Origin: Nocardioides sp.
Lineage (GTDB): Bacteria; Actinomycetota; Actinomycetes; Propionibacteriales; Nocardioidaceae
Reading direction: 5' to 3'
Length of the DNA stretch: 35,230 nt
Assembly: GCA_025964835.1 (NCBI GenBank)
Contig: JAOPYB010000074.1
Span: forward strand, 1-35,230
Numbering within the stretch: the first letter of the stretch is position 1; every line of letters starts with the position of its first letter. Under the pieces are notes generated by a model. The model made no database searches. It worked only from the letters and a program-made list of their open reading frames with translations, and had not been told where the DNA came from. The position numbers and the translations under genes are program-made. Positions 14,981 to 23,586 of the stretch are shown piece after piece.

Positions 14981-16563
14981 CCGTCCGCGTTGGTATCGAC
15001 GTCGGTGGCACGAACACCGATGCGGTTCTGCTCGACGATCACCACACGATCTTGGCCTCGGTCAAGAAGCCCACGACCGACGACATCGAGTCCGGTGTTC
15101 GCGCGGCCCTCGTGGCGGTTCTCGAAGGTCACGACCCAGCCATGGTGAAGCTGGCCATGCTGGGCACCACCCAGTGCACCAATGCGATCGTCGAGCGCCG
15201 CGGTCTGCGCCGGGTTGGGGTCCTGCGTATCGGCGCTCCCGCCACGACGGCCATCCCGCCCCTTGCCGACTGGCCCGCGGAGCTGCGCGACGTGGTGCTG
15301 GCGGATGCCCGCGTCATCCGCGGGGGCCACCACTTCGACGGGCGTGAGATCGCGCCGCTCGATCGGGACGCGGTACGGCGGGCTGCACTCGACTGGCACG
15401 GCACGGTCGAGGCCGTCGCCGTCTCCAGCGTCTTCTCGCCCGCCAGTCCGGTCCACGAGGAGGAGGCCGCCGCCATCCTGAGCGAGGTCCTGGACGTACC
15501 GATCTCGATCAGCTCCCGGATCGGTTCCATCGGGCTCCTCGAACGCGAGAACGCCACCGTCATGAACGCGGCGCTGACCGGTGTGGCCCAACGGGCGACC
15601 CGCGGTTTCGTGCTGGCACTGCAGTCCGTCGGCGTGTTGGCGACGCCGTACCTGAGCCAGAACGACGGAACCCTGATGACCCTCGCGCGTGCTGCCGAGT
15701 ATCCGGTGCTCACCGTAGCCTCCGGGCCGACGAACAGCCTTCGCGGAGGAGCGCTGCTCTCCGGCCGGAGCGACGCCATCGTCATCGACGTCGGTGGCAC
15801 CACCGCCGACCTCGGCGCGTTGCGCGGTGGCTTTCCCCGGGAGTCCGGGGTGGCAGTCGACATTGGCGGTGTGCTGACCAACTTCCGGATGCCGGACCTG
15901 GTCTCGGTCGCACTCGGCGGGGGCACCGTCGTACGTCGGACCGGGAGCGGCGTGCAACTCGGGCCCGACAGCGTAGGCCACGACATCACCCGCAAGGCAC
16001 TCTGCTTCGGCGGCGACACCCTGACCCTGACCGACGTGGCCGTCCTCGGTGGACTGTCCCTCGGCGACCGCAGCGCGGTGAGGGACAAGCTCGATGACCA
16101 CGCCGCCGCCGAGGTGCGAGCCGTCGCTCAGCAGCTGCTCGGACACGCGCTCGACCGGATGCGCACCAGTGCAGACCCGGTCACGGTCGTGGCCGTCGGA
16201 GGCGGCTCCTTCCTGGTGCCCGACGATCTCGACGGCGCGTCCGAGGTGCTCCGCCCGCCGCACCACGAGGTCGCCAACGCCGTCGGCGCCGCGATCGCGG
16301 AGGTCAGCGGCGAGGTGGACCGGATCTTCCGGCTGGAGGGAAGCTCCCGGGCCGAGGTGCTCGAAGGGGCCCGGATCGAAGCGCGGCAGCGTGCGGTCGA
16401 GGCCGGTGCTGACGAGACCGAGGTCCGCGACCTGGACCTGGAGGAAATCCAGCTCGCCTATCTCCCCGGCGACGCAGTGCGCATCCGGGCCCGCGCCGCC
16501 GGCCCGCTCTCGCGACACGAGCTTCTCCCCGCTGGTATCGAGAGCGCGGTGACCCATGGCTGA
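14977..16563 (+). CDS. Hydantoinase/5-oxoprolinase subunit A family (HyuA-like)
   Basis: A 528-residue ASKHA-fold ATPase. The first phosphate loop is IDVGGTNTDAVLL (7-19) and the second is VIDVGGTTADLGAL, both typical of hydantoinase A/oxoprolinase. GTTQCTNAIVERRGL and FVLALQSVGVLATPYLSQNDGT are also family segments. Members couple ATP hydrolysis to opening of a cyclic amide (hydantoin, 5-oxoproline, N-methylhydantoin) or carboxylate/ketone activation. No HyuB gene is present; DUF917 lies directly upstream. GGAGGA precedes the ATG. Substrate is unknown. Confidence 0.9.
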   Translation: MTVRVGIDVGGTNTDAVLLDDHHTILASVKKPTTDDIESGVRAALVAVLEGHDPAMVKLAMLGTTQCTNAIVERRGLRRVGVLRIGAPATTAIPPLADWPAELRDVVLADARVIRGGHHFDGREIAPLDRDAVRRAALDWHGTVEAVAVSSVFSPASPVHEEEAAAILSEVLDVPISISSRIGSIGLLERENATVMNAALTGVAQRATRGFVLALQSVGVLATPYLSQNDGTLMTLARAAEYPVLTVASGPTNSLRGGALLSGRSDAIVIDVGGTTADLGALRGGFPRESGVAVDIGGVLTNFRMPDLVSVALGGGTVVRRTGSGVQLGPDSVGHDITRKALCFGGDTLTLTDVAVLGGLSLGDRSAVRDKLDDHAAAEVRAVAQQLLGHALDRMRTSADPVTVVAVGGGSFLVPDDLDGASEVLRPPHHEVANAVGAAIAEVSGEVDRIFRLEGSSRAEVLEGARIEARQRAVEAGADETEVRDLDLEEIQLAYLPGDAVRIRARAAGPLSRHELLPAGIESAVTHG

Positions 16564-17539
16564 GGCGTCGTACGACGTCGTCGGCGTCGGCGAGGTGATG
16601 GGTCTGCTCGACCCCGATTCCAGCGGTCCGCTCGAGGACGTGGACGGGTTCGCTCTCCGCATCGCCGGAGCCGAGGGGAACGTGCTGATCAACCTGGCGC
16701 ACCTCGGTCACACGACCGCATTCATCTCGGCGGTCGGGGCAGACCCCGTGGGCCGGCTGGTGACCCGCACTCTCGCCGAGCAGGGCGTGAACGTCGACCA
16801 CGTGTACGTCGACGACAGCGCCGGGACGGGGGTGTTCTTCAAGGAACGCCTCGGTGGCGAGGATCGGCGCGTCTACTACTACCGGGAAGGCTCCGCCGCG
16901 TCGCGCCTCGGTCCGGGCAAGGTCGATCTGAAGAAGCTCGGGGTGCCGAAGGTGCTGACCCTGTCCGGGGTCACTCTGGGACTGGGCGACGGAACCGGGA
17001 TCTCCGCTCTCGCCCGCAGCGTGCTGGACTGGGCGGCGGCGGGGCGGTGCCAGGTCGTTTTCGATCCGAACCTGCGGCCGTCGCTGTGGGACGGCGCCAG
17101 GGCCGTGGAGGAATTCGCAGAGCTGCTGCCCAAGATCGACGTCCTCCTGGCCGGCCGCGAGGAGCTGGCGGCACTGGTCCCGGGCACGGATCCAGCCGCC
17201 GCCGCTGATCGGCTGTGCGAGGCCGGCCTTGTGGCTGTCGTCGTCAAGGACGGCGCCAAGGGTGCTGTTGTCCACGAGGACGGCCGGGTCACCACCCTCC
17301 GGCCCTATCCCGTCGATGACGTTGTCGACCCGGTCGGGGCCGGGGACGCCTTTGCTGCCGGTGTGATCAGCGGATTGCTGCACGGGTGGCCGGTGCACGA
17401 GGGCGCCAAGGTGGGCGCGGTGCTGGGTGCGCGAGCGGTGACGATCCCCGGCGACTGGGCACCCAAGACGGTGGACAACGCCGGGACTCTTCTCGAGCAG
17501 TACAACACCGCGTTCGGCCTGGTGGGGGAACGGGCATGA
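16556..17539 (+). CDS. kdgK: PfkB-family sugar kinase, 2-keto-3-deoxygluconate kinase-like
   Basis: A 327-residue ribokinase-fold protein. The N-terminal strand YDVVGVGEVM, the AGAEGNVLINLAHLG loop, VVFDPNLRPSLW and DPVGAGDAFAAGVISG with catalytic base Asp264 are all present. The DPNLRPSLW and YYYREGSAAS segments are typical of 2-keto-3-deoxygluconate kinases, which make KDPG. A KDPG/KHG-type aldolase is encoded three genes downstream (20139), so the pair could form a lower Entner-Doudoroff-like step, giving pyruvate and a three-carbon phosphate. Other sugars cannot be excluded. Overlaps HyuA by 8 bases. Confidence 0.85.
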   Translation: MAEASYDVVGVGEVMGLLDPDSSGPLEDVDGFALRIAGAEGNVLINLAHLGHTTAFISAVGADPVGRLVTRTLAEQGVNVDHVYVDDSAGTGVFFKERLGGEDRRVYYYREGSAASRLGPGKVDLKKLGVPKVLTLSGVTLGLGDGTGISALARSVLDWAAAGRCQVVFDPNLRPSLWDGARAVEEFAELLPKIDVLLAGREELAALVPGTDPAAAADRLCEAGLVAVVVKDGAKGAVVHEDGRVTTLRPYPVDDVVDPVGAGDAFAAGVISGLLHGWPVHEGAKVGAVLGARAVTIPGDWAPKTVDNAGTLLEQYNTAFGLVGERA

Positions 17540-17922
17540 GGGACACCAAAGCGACCGTCGAGGCACTGTACGAGGCATTCCTGGCCGGTGATGCCGAGGG
17601 CATGCTCGCGGTGATGGACGAGGACGTCGAGGTGAGCTTCCTCGGGCAGGTCCAGCTGCACGGCAAAGACGAGGCCCGGCGCTTCTTCGAGTTCGCCAGC
17701 ACGTTGCTCGCCGACGTCGACTTCGCCCTGGAGGAGGTCGTGGTGGAGGACGATGTCGCCGCGGGCATCTGGCGAGAGACGGCGACCACGACGGCGGGCG
17801 AGCCCTGGCAGAACCACGGCGTCGATCTCATCCACGTTCGCGACGGCAAGGTCGTGGCGCTCCACGAAAACAGTGACGTCCGCAAGGTCTACCAGCACTT
17901 TCCGAGATACCAACCCAGCTGA
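17536..17922 (+). CDS. SnoaL/NTF2-like small protein
   Basis: A 128-residue NTF2-fold protein resembling the YesE/LimJ-type ketosteroid isomerase-like family. The opening KATVEALYEAFLAGDAEGMLAVMDEDVEVSF is diagnostic, then LHGKDEARRFFEF and a closing HGVDLIHVRDGKVVALHENSDV. Such proteins are small isomerases or dehydratases, or bind reaction intermediates. It overlaps the kinase stop (ATGA), with GGGGGAA upstream as ribosome binding site. Its strict operon position argues for a role on the same substrate, but no residue pins the reaction. Confidence 0.86.
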   Translation: MRDTKATVEALYEAFLAGDAEGMLAVMDEDVEVSFLGQVQLHGKDEARRFFEFASTLLADVDFALEEVVVEDDVAAGIWRETATTTAGEPWQNHGVDLIHVRDGKVVALHENSDVRKVYQHFPRYQPS

Positions 17923-17962
17923 GCGAGCTCGGGTGACACACAACAGCGACAGGAGAACAGCA

Positions 17963-18982
17963 ATGGTTGCCCAATCGGTGGGTCTGGTCCTAGGCAGCGA
18001 GATCGCGCCCGACGAGATCCGGCCCATGGCTCTCGAGGCGGAGACGGCCGGCTTCGGTGAGATCTGGCTCTCCGAAGACTGCTTCTTCAGCGGCGGCATC
18101 TCCGGCGCCGCGATCGCGCTGGGAGCCACCGAGAGGATCCCGGTCGGCATCGGGGTGGTCTCCGCCGTGACGCGTCATCCCGCCGTGCTGGCGATGGAGC
18201 TGGCGACCCTCGACCGGGCCTTCCCCGGCCGGCTGATGCCGGCGGTCGGGCTCGGCGTCCCGGCCTGGCTCGGCCAGATGGGGCTGAAACCGGCCTCCGG
18301 CCTGGGCGCGGTGCGCGACTGCGTGACCATGCTCGGCACGCTGCTGGAGGGCGGCACCATCCAGTCCAACGCCACTTTCCACGCCGAAGACGTCCGACTC
18401 GTGCACGCCCCGAAGGGCAGCCTGCCGGTGCAGATGGGCGTGGCCGGTCCGAAGATGCTCCAGCTCTCCGGCGAGGTCTCCGGCGGCACCCTGCTCTCGG
18501 TGCTTGCCAGCGTGGAGTACGTGCGCTGGGCCCGGGCCCAGATCGACGAGGGTCGCAACCGCGCCGGGCGTTCGCAAGTACCGCACCGGATCACCACGTT
18601 CGCGCTCTGCGCCGTCGACGAGGACGGGCCCCGAGCGAAGGCCGCGGCGAAGAAGGCGGTCGCCTTCTACCTCGCCGCAGGCGGTCCCAACGCGATCACG
18701 GACGCCTACGGGATCAGCGACGAACTGCGGGCCCTGCTCGCCGTCGGCGGCCCGGAGCACGTCGAGCGTGAGATGCCCGGCCAGTGGGTGGAAGACCTGG
18801 CCGTGGCCGGCACCGCGGGCGAGTGCACGGCCAAAGTTCGGGCGCTGCTCGATGCCGGCTGCGACGCCGTCGCGCTGTTCCCCACGCCAGCAATGAATGC
18901 GCCAGCGACCGTGGCTGCGCTCGCCGCTCACGTACTTCCTCACTTCGCCGACCCGGACGAGAACAAGGAGTGGGCCAGATGA
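17963..18982 (+). CDS. LLM-class (luciferase-like) flavin-dependent oxidoreductase
   Basis: A 339-residue TIM-barrel protein of the bacterial luciferase-like family: N-terminal GLVLGSEIAPDEIRPMALEAETAGFGEIWLSED, ALGATERIPVGIGVVSAVTRHPAVLAMELATLD, and PVQMGVAGPKML with the glycine-rich flavin/F420 phosphate site. Members use FMN or coenzyme F420, for example alkanal monooxygenases and F420-dependent methylenetetrahydromethanopterin reductase. F420 is common in actinobacteria, so F420 use is plausible but unproven. AGGAG lies 7 bases before the ATG. It overlaps the aminotransferase start by 4 bases. Confidence 0.87.
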   Translation: MVAQSVGLVLGSEIAPDEIRPMALEAETAGFGEIWLSEDCFFSGGISGAAIALGATERIPVGIGVVSAVTRHPAVLAMELATLDRAFPGRLMPAVGLGVPAWLGQMGLKPASGLGAVRDCVTMLGTLLEGGTIQSNATFHAEDVRLVHAPKGSLPVQMGVAGPKMLQLSGEVSGGTLLSVLASVEYVRWARAQIDEGRNRAGRSQVPHRITTFALCAVDEDGPRAKAAAKKAVAFYLAAGGPNAITDAYGISDELRALLAVGGPEHVEREMPGQWVEDLAVAGTAGECTAKVRALLDAGCDAVALFPTPAMNAPATVAALAAHVLPHFADPDENKEWAR

Positions 18983-20142
18983 TGAACCGTCCTGCCGAGC
19001 GCATCCGGCTGATGCGTCGATCCGGCATCAGGGAGATCGCGGATCTGGCGGCCGGCCGGGCCGACGTTCTGCACCTCGAGATGGGTCAGCCCGACTTCCC
19101 GACGCCGGCGCATATCGTCGAGGCCGGTTGCGAGGCGGCACTGGGCGGGTTCACGACGTACACGGCGAACAAGGGTCTCTTGGAGGTTCGCGAGAGCATT
19201 GCGGTCAAACTCCAGCGCACCAACGGCATCACTGCGTCAGCCAAGGACATCGTCATCACGGCCGGAGCAGTCAACGCGCTGGCCGAGACCCTGGCCACCC
19301 TTGTCTCCCCGGGGGACGTCATCTTGATCCCGGACCCGGGCTGGCCGAACTACCAGATGATGGCCGACGTCCTTTCGGTGCATGCGGTTCACTACCCGCT
19401 GGTCGCCGAGGCCTGCTACGAGCCCGACCTCGACCGCCTGGACGAGCTCGCCCGCTCCTCGGGCGCCAAGGTACTGATGATCAACACCCCGGGAAACCCC
19501 ACCGGTGCGGTCTTCTCCGGCGAGATGACCGAGCGACTGGTCGAGCTCGCCGCGAGGCACGGCATGTACCTCCTCTCCGACGAGTGCTACGAACAGATCG
19601 TCTTCGAGGGTGAGCACGTCAGCCCGGCCTCGCTGGACGGCGCCGACCACGTCCTCAGCGTCTTCAGCATGTCCAAGAGCTATGCCATGACCGGCTGGCG
19701 GATGGGCTACGTGACCGGTCCCAGCGACGTGATCGAGCTTGTCGCCAAAGTGCAGGAGCCGCTGCTCAGCTGCGCGACCTCGATCTCGCAGAAAGCCGGA
19801 CAGGCGGCGCTCGAGGGCGAGCAGACGTGCGTCGAGGAGATGACTGAGTCCTACCGGCTCCGCCGGGACATGGTGGTCGACATCCTCCGCGAGAGTGGAC
19901 TGCTGATCTCAGTGCCCCGCGGTGCCTTTTACGTCATGGCCGACGTGTCGGCGGCGGGGCGGGACTCCTACGCGTTCGCTCGCCGGCTGGTCGAGGAGCG
20001 CGGCGTCGCGGTCGCCCCCGGCGAGACGTTCGGGCCCTCCGGGGCGGGCAAGGTCCGCCTCTCCCTGGCCACGGCGGCACCGGAGCTCCGTGAGGGCGCG
20101 GAGCGCATGGTCCGAGCGGTCGCCGACTGGTCCGGGGTGTGA
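18979..20142 (+). CDS. Class I/II pyridoxal-phosphate aminotransferase
   Basis: A 387-residue fold-type I aminotransferase. Motifs are GQPDFPTPAHI near the start, TAGAVNAL and DPGWPNY for substrate and cofactor binding, NTPGNPTGAV, the SDECYEQIVF aspartate that holds the pyridine nitrogen, and the Schiff-base Lys233 in SMSKSYAMTGWRMG. The C-terminal KVRLSLA holds the carboxylate-binding arginine. It would exchange an amino group between a 2-oxo acid and glutamate or another donor. Within this operon it may make the 2-oxo acid that the downstream aldolase cleaves. Two ATGs (18979, 18982) are possible. Confidence 0.92.
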   Translation: MMNRPAERIRLMRRSGIREIADLAAGRADVLHLEMGQPDFPTPAHIVEAGCEAALGGFTTYTANKGLLEVRESIAVKLQRTNGITASAKDIVITAGAVNALAETLATLVSPGDVILIPDPGWPNYQMMADVLSVHAVHYPLVAEACYEPDLDRLDELARSSGAKVLMINTPGNPTGAVFSGEMTERLVELAARHGMYLLSDECYEQIVFEGEHVSPASLDGADHVLSVFSMSKSYAMTGWRMGYVTGPSDVIELVAKVQEPLLSCATSISQKAGQAALEGEQTCVEEMTESYRLRRDMVVDILRESGLLISVPRGAFYVMADVSAAGRDSYAFARRLVEERGVAVAPGETFGPSGAGKVRLSLATAAPELREGAERMVRAVADWSGV

Positions 20143-20783
20143 ACGCCGAGGCGCACGTCCGTGCGGGCCGGCTGATCGCGATCATCCGGGTGCCATCGCT
20201 GACCCGCGAGTCCGCCGCGGCGCTGACGTCGGTCCTGGTGGGGGAGGGTGTCCGTGCCCTGGAGTTCACGCTGACCAGCGACGGGGCCCTGGACGCGATC
20301 AGCGCGGCGAGGGAGGTCGCCGGTGACCGGGCGGCTGTTGGTGCAGGCACGGTGCTCCACGAGCAACAGGTGCAGTCGGTGGCAGACGCCGGTGGGCAGT
20401 TCATCGTCTCCCCGAACGTGTCGCCACCGGTCATCAGGCGCACCAACGAGCTGGGCCTGGTGCCCCTGCCCGGCGCGTTCACCCCGACCGAGGTCCAGCT
20501 CGCCGTGGACAGTGGTGCTCCCCTGGTCAAGCTCTTCCCGGCCCAGCCGGCCGGCCTGTCCTACTTCCGATCGCTGCGGGGCCCGCTGGACAAGGTCTCG
20601 TTCGTGCCGACGGGCGGGGTCGGTATCGATGACATCGAACCGTTCCTGTCGGCGGGGGCCGTCGCGGTGGCCCTGGGGTCATCTCTGGTGAGCTCCGTTG
20701 ATGACCTCGACGGGCTGCGCATTCGCGCACAGGCTGCCGTGAGGGCCGCGCAATCGCTCAGTTCCCCCCGCCCGACCTGTTGA
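20139..20783 (+). CDS. eda: KDPG/KHG aldolase (2-keto-3-deoxy-6-phosphogluconate or 4-hydroxy-2-oxoglutarate aldolase)
   Basis: A 214-residue class I aldolase. The Schiff-base lysine is Lys131 in PLVKLFPA and the catalytic base Glu42 in ALEFTL; VGAGTVL and FIVSPN are family strands. The enzyme family cleaves KDPG to pyruvate and glyceraldehyde 3-phosphate, or 4-hydroxy-2-oxoglutarate to pyruvate and glyoxylate. The operon offers partners for both: a KDG-like kinase (16556) and an aminotransferase (overlapping by GTGA). GTG start. Last gene before the importer promoter. Confidence 0.92.
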   Translation: MNAEAHVRAGRLIAIIRVPSLTRESAAALTSVLVGEGVRALEFTLTSDGALDAISAAREVAGDRAAVGAGTVLHEQQVQSVADAGGQFIVSPNVSPPVIRRTNELGLVPLPGAFTPTEVQLAVDSGAPLVKLFPAQPAGLSYFRSLRGPLDKVSFVPTGGVGIDDIEPFLSAGAVAVALGSSLVSSVDDLDGLRIRAQAAVRAAQSLSSPRPTC

Positions 20784-20808
20784 CACCCAAACCCCCGAGC
20801 CACATACT
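20780..20808 (+). promoter_or_regulatory. Promoter of the ABC importer operon
   Basis: A consensus TTGACA (20780-20785), 17-base spacer and CATACT (20803-20808). It begins at the aldolase stop codon, so the importer can be transcribed separately. The expected start near 20815 lies within the operator and about 41 bases before the ATG at 20856. Confidence 0.75.
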
Positions 20809-20812
20809 CTTA

Positions 20813-20836
20813 CAACGCCGTTGCAGATGGTGCAAC
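20813..20836. promoter_or_regulatory. Putative IclR operator, copy 2
   Basis: CAACG-C-CGTTG (20813-20823) overlaps GTTGCA-GATGG-TGCAAC (20820-20836). All dyad arms are identical to copy 1 at 11024-11047; differences are confined to the one-base and five-base spacers. The distance from the -10 box is 5 bases in both copies. Confidence 0.72.
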
Positions 20837-20855
20837 ACTTCATCCGGAGGTACGC

Positions 20856-22481
20856 ATGACTTGGAAGGCCGTGAAAGGAAGGCAGGTGACGTTCCTCGCC
20901 CTTGCGGTGAGCAGCGCCCTGCTGGTCGGTTGCTCGACCAACCCGAACCCGCAGAGCTCAGGAGGCGGGGCTGTCGACCGCGAGGCGGTCATCAACGTCG
21001 CCCTCGGCTCTGACGTCGACCTGCTCGACCCCCACCAGTTCCGCACCGATGCCGCCTACGTCGTCACCGCGAACGTGTACGAGCCCCTGATCCGGCAGAA
21101 GTACGAGGAGAAGGACGGAGTCCTCCAGGGCACGGACGAGTACGAGGGCGCTCTGGCGAAGAGCTGGACGGTCAGCGAGGACGGCAAGACAGTCGAGTTC
21201 AAGCTGCGCCCCGGTTCCACGTTCGCCGACGGCACCCCAGTGACTTCGGCCGACGTGAAGTACACCTTCGAGCGTGCCTTGCTCGGCCCCGGCTACATCA
21301 CGGCGCTGCTGCCGTTCATCGGCATCGAGAAGGCCGACCAGATCGAGACGCCGGACGCGAGCACGGTCGTGCTGCACCCCTCCTTCAAGAGCCCGTTGTT
21401 CGAGCGCTTCATGACCTTCCAGGTCTTCGGCGCGATCAACTCCACGGTCGCCAAGTCGCACGCCACCACGGACGACCCGTGGTCGACCGCCTGGTTCAAG
21501 GACAATGTCACCGCATCCGGGGGCTATGACGTCGACAGCCTCGAACGCGGTCAGGAGACCATGCTGAAGCCGAACGCGGGCTTCTGGGACCAGAGTTCGG
21601 TGAGCAACGCCGGCGTCCGGCTGCTTTCGGTGCCGGACCCCGACCAGCGTGCGTTGCTGTTGCAGAGCGGTGACATCGACGTCGCCGACAGCCTGCCGCC
21701 GCGGCTGATCTCGCAGCTCGAGAAGGACCCGTCGCTGAAGATCAACCGGGTGCCGTCCAGCCGCATCACGTATCTCGGGATGAACAACGCGGTCGCCCCG
21801 TTCGACGACAAGCTGATCCGCCAGGCGATCTCCTACGCGATCCCCTACCAGGACATCATCGACAAGGTGCAGTACGGGTACGCCTCGCTGGCCAAGGGCC
21901 CGGTCCCCCCGGCCATGGGCACGTCCGCGGGTGAGGAGCTGTGGCCCTACGCGACGAACCTTGACAAGGCCAAGGACCTGATGAAGCAAGCCGGCAGCAC
22001 GGGCTTCGAGACCGAGCTCGCGGTGCGCCAGGCTCAACCGCAGGATGTGGAGGCGGCGGTGTTCATCCAGGACGCCCTACGCGAGATCGGTGTCAAGGTG
22101 ACGATCGCGCGCCTGCCGGACGCGGTCTACTACCAGCGCATGAACGAGCACAGCATGTCCATGTTCCTGCACGACTGGTTCTCGTGGGGTGAGGACCCGT
22201 TCTTCCAGATGAGCTTCCTGCTGAAGTCGGGCCAGTTCACCAACTACGCCAATTACAGCAACAAGGATCTCGACGCCCTGATCGACAAGGGCACCTTCGA
22301 GCTGGACGCTGACAAGCGGGCCGAGATCTCCCGCCAGGCGCAGGAGCTGGCCATCAACGACGCGCCGTGGGCTTTCCTCTACTCCGCCGACTACATCGTG
22401 GCGACGCGGAACAACATCAGCGGCGTGACCCGGCCTTACGACCAGACCTTGCGCTTCGAGTACCTGCAGAAGAGCAAGTAG
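20856..22481 (+). CDS. ABC importer substrate-binding lipoprotein, family 5 (DppA/OppA type)
   Basis: A 541-residue extracytoplasmic lipoprotein. A signal peptide ends in the lipobox LVGC (Cys near residue 26) and a Ser/Asn/Pro linker follows. The family 5 core includes DVDLLDPHQFRT, AKSWTVSEDGKTVEFKLRPGSTFADGTPVTSADVKYTFER and FDDKLIRQAISYAIPY. It captures the substrate outside the cell. Family 5 proteins bind peptides, opines, nickel or oligosaccharides; no residue tells which. It has its own promoter and a strong hairpin behind it, so it is probably made in excess over the permeases. Confidence 0.94.
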   Translation: MTWKAVKGRQVTFLALAVSSALLVGCSTNPNPQSSGGGAVDREAVINVALGSDVDLLDPHQFRTDAAYVVTANVYEPLIRQKYEEKDGVLQGTDEYEGALAKSWTVSEDGKTVEFKLRPGSTFADGTPVTSADVKYTFERALLGPGYITALLPFIGIEKADQIETPDASTVVLHPSFKSPLFERFMTFQVFGAINSTVAKSHATTDDPWSTAWFKDNVTASGGYDVDSLERGQETMLKPNAGFWDQSSVSNAGVRLLSVPDPDQRALLLQSGDIDVADSLPPRLISQLEKDPSLKINRVPSSRITYLGMNNAVAPFDDKLIRQAISYAIPYQDIIDKVQYGYASLAKGPVPPAMGTSAGEELWPYATNLDKAKDLMKQAGSTGFETELAVRQAQPQDVEAAVFIQDALREIGVKVTIARLPDAVYYQRMNEHSMSMFLHDWFSWGEDPFFQMSFLLKSGQFTNYANYSNKDLDALIDKGTFELDADKRAEISRQAQELAINDAPWAFLYSADYIVATRNNISGVTRPYDQTLRFEYLQKSK

Positions 22482-22487
22482 GCCTCG

Positions 22488-22513
22488 TCCGGGCCCGCTC
22501 GGGCGGGCCCGGA
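22488..22513 (+). terminator. Perfect 11-bp hairpin between binding-protein and permease genes
   Basis: TCCGGGCCCGC (22488-22498) pairs exactly with GCGGGCCCGGA (22503-22513) around a TCGG loop, 6 bases after the binding-protein stop. There is no U-tract. Since the rest of the operon follows on the same strand, it more likely acts as a partial terminator or a 3' barrier protecting the upstream message. Confidence 0.62.
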
Positions 22514-22560
22514 CCTCGTCGGCAATCGGCACCGCAAGCAAGACGTTCGGAGGGGTAGGC

Positions 22561-23586
22561 ATGACGCGGTTCTTGGCCCGTCGACTGGTGACTACGGCGC
22601 TGACGCTGCTGGGCATCGTTGTGGTGGTTTTCTTCGTGGTCCGGGTGCTTCCCGGCGACGCCGCCGTGCTGCGTGCCGGACCCTATGCCGACGCCGAACG
22701 GCTGGCGCAGGTCCGGGCTGACTACGGCCTGGACAAGCCGCTGTACGAGCAGTTCCTCTCCTACATGGGGGGCATCTTCCACGGCGATCTCGGCACCTCG
22801 ACGGTCTCCGGTGGGTCCGTGGCCTCCGAGCTCTTCTCGCGCCTCCCCGCGTCGCTGGAGATCGGTTTGTACGCCGTCCTGCTCGCGTGCCTGATCGGAA
22901 TCCCGATGGGTGTCCTAGCAGCTGCCCACCGCGGCGGGTGGCTGGACCGGATCGTGCGCCTCGGCGTGATCGCCGCGTCTTCGATGGCCATGTTCTGGCT
23001 GGGCCTGCTGCTGATCTACTTCTTCTTCTACCGCCTCGGTTGGTTCCCGGCACCGATCGCCCGGCTCCCGGCCGACGTCGGTCCGCCGCGGCACGTGACT
23101 GGCCTGTACACCCTGGACGCACTGCTGACCGGACAGGCCGGGCTCGCCTGGACCGTGGCACGTTCGCTGATGCTCCCCGTGTTGACCCTGACCGTCGCCC
23201 TGGTGGCGCCGGTCATGAAGATCGTCCGGCAGTCGATGATCGAGACGCTCGGCTCGGACTACGTCCGGACGGCGCGGGCGATGGGCGTGCCGGAGCGCCA
23301 TATCCTGATGCGCGACGGTCTGCGAAACGCCTTGCTCCCAGTCGTCACCGCGATCGGGATCGTGTTTGGCTACATGCTCGGCGGCAACATCATCGTCGAG
23401 ACCCTGTTCGCGTGGCCGGGCATCGGCCGCTATGCCTACCAGTCGATTCAGAACAACGACCTGGAGGCGTTGCAAGGATTCGTCATCCTCGTGGGCGTGA
23501 TGTATGTCCTCCTCAACGTCGTCATCGACATCTGTTACAGGCTGATCGACCCCAGAATCAGTGTCGGGGGGAAGGCGCGTTCATGA
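22561..23586 (+). CDS. ABC importer permease (DppB type)
   Basis: A 341-residue membrane protein with a first helix MTRFLARRLVTTALTLLGIV typical of DppB/OppB and about six transmembrane helices in total. The EAA loop that contacts the ATPases is recognisable as DYVRTARAMGVPERHILMRDGLRNALLPV. It forms half of the translocation channel. Its gene overlaps the second permease by 4 bases (ATGA). GGAGGGGTAGGC lies directly before the ATG, supplying the ribosome binding site. Confidence 0.94.
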   Translation: MTRFLARRLVTTALTLLGIVVVVFFVVRVLPGDAAVLRAGPYADAERLAQVRADYGLDKPLYEQFLSYMGGIFHGDLGTSTVSGGSVASELFSRLPASLEIGLYAVLLACLIGIPMGVLAAAHRGGWLDRIVRLGVIAASSMAMFWLGLLLIYFFFYRLGWFPAPIARLPADVGPPRHVTGLYTLDALLTGQAGLAWTVARSLMLPVLTLTVALVAPVMKIVRQSMIETLGSDYVRTARAMGVPERHILMRDGLRNALLPVVTAIGIVFGYMLGGNIIVETLFAWPGIGRYAYQSIQNNDLEALQGFVILVGVMYVLLNVVIDICYRLIDPRISVGGKARS

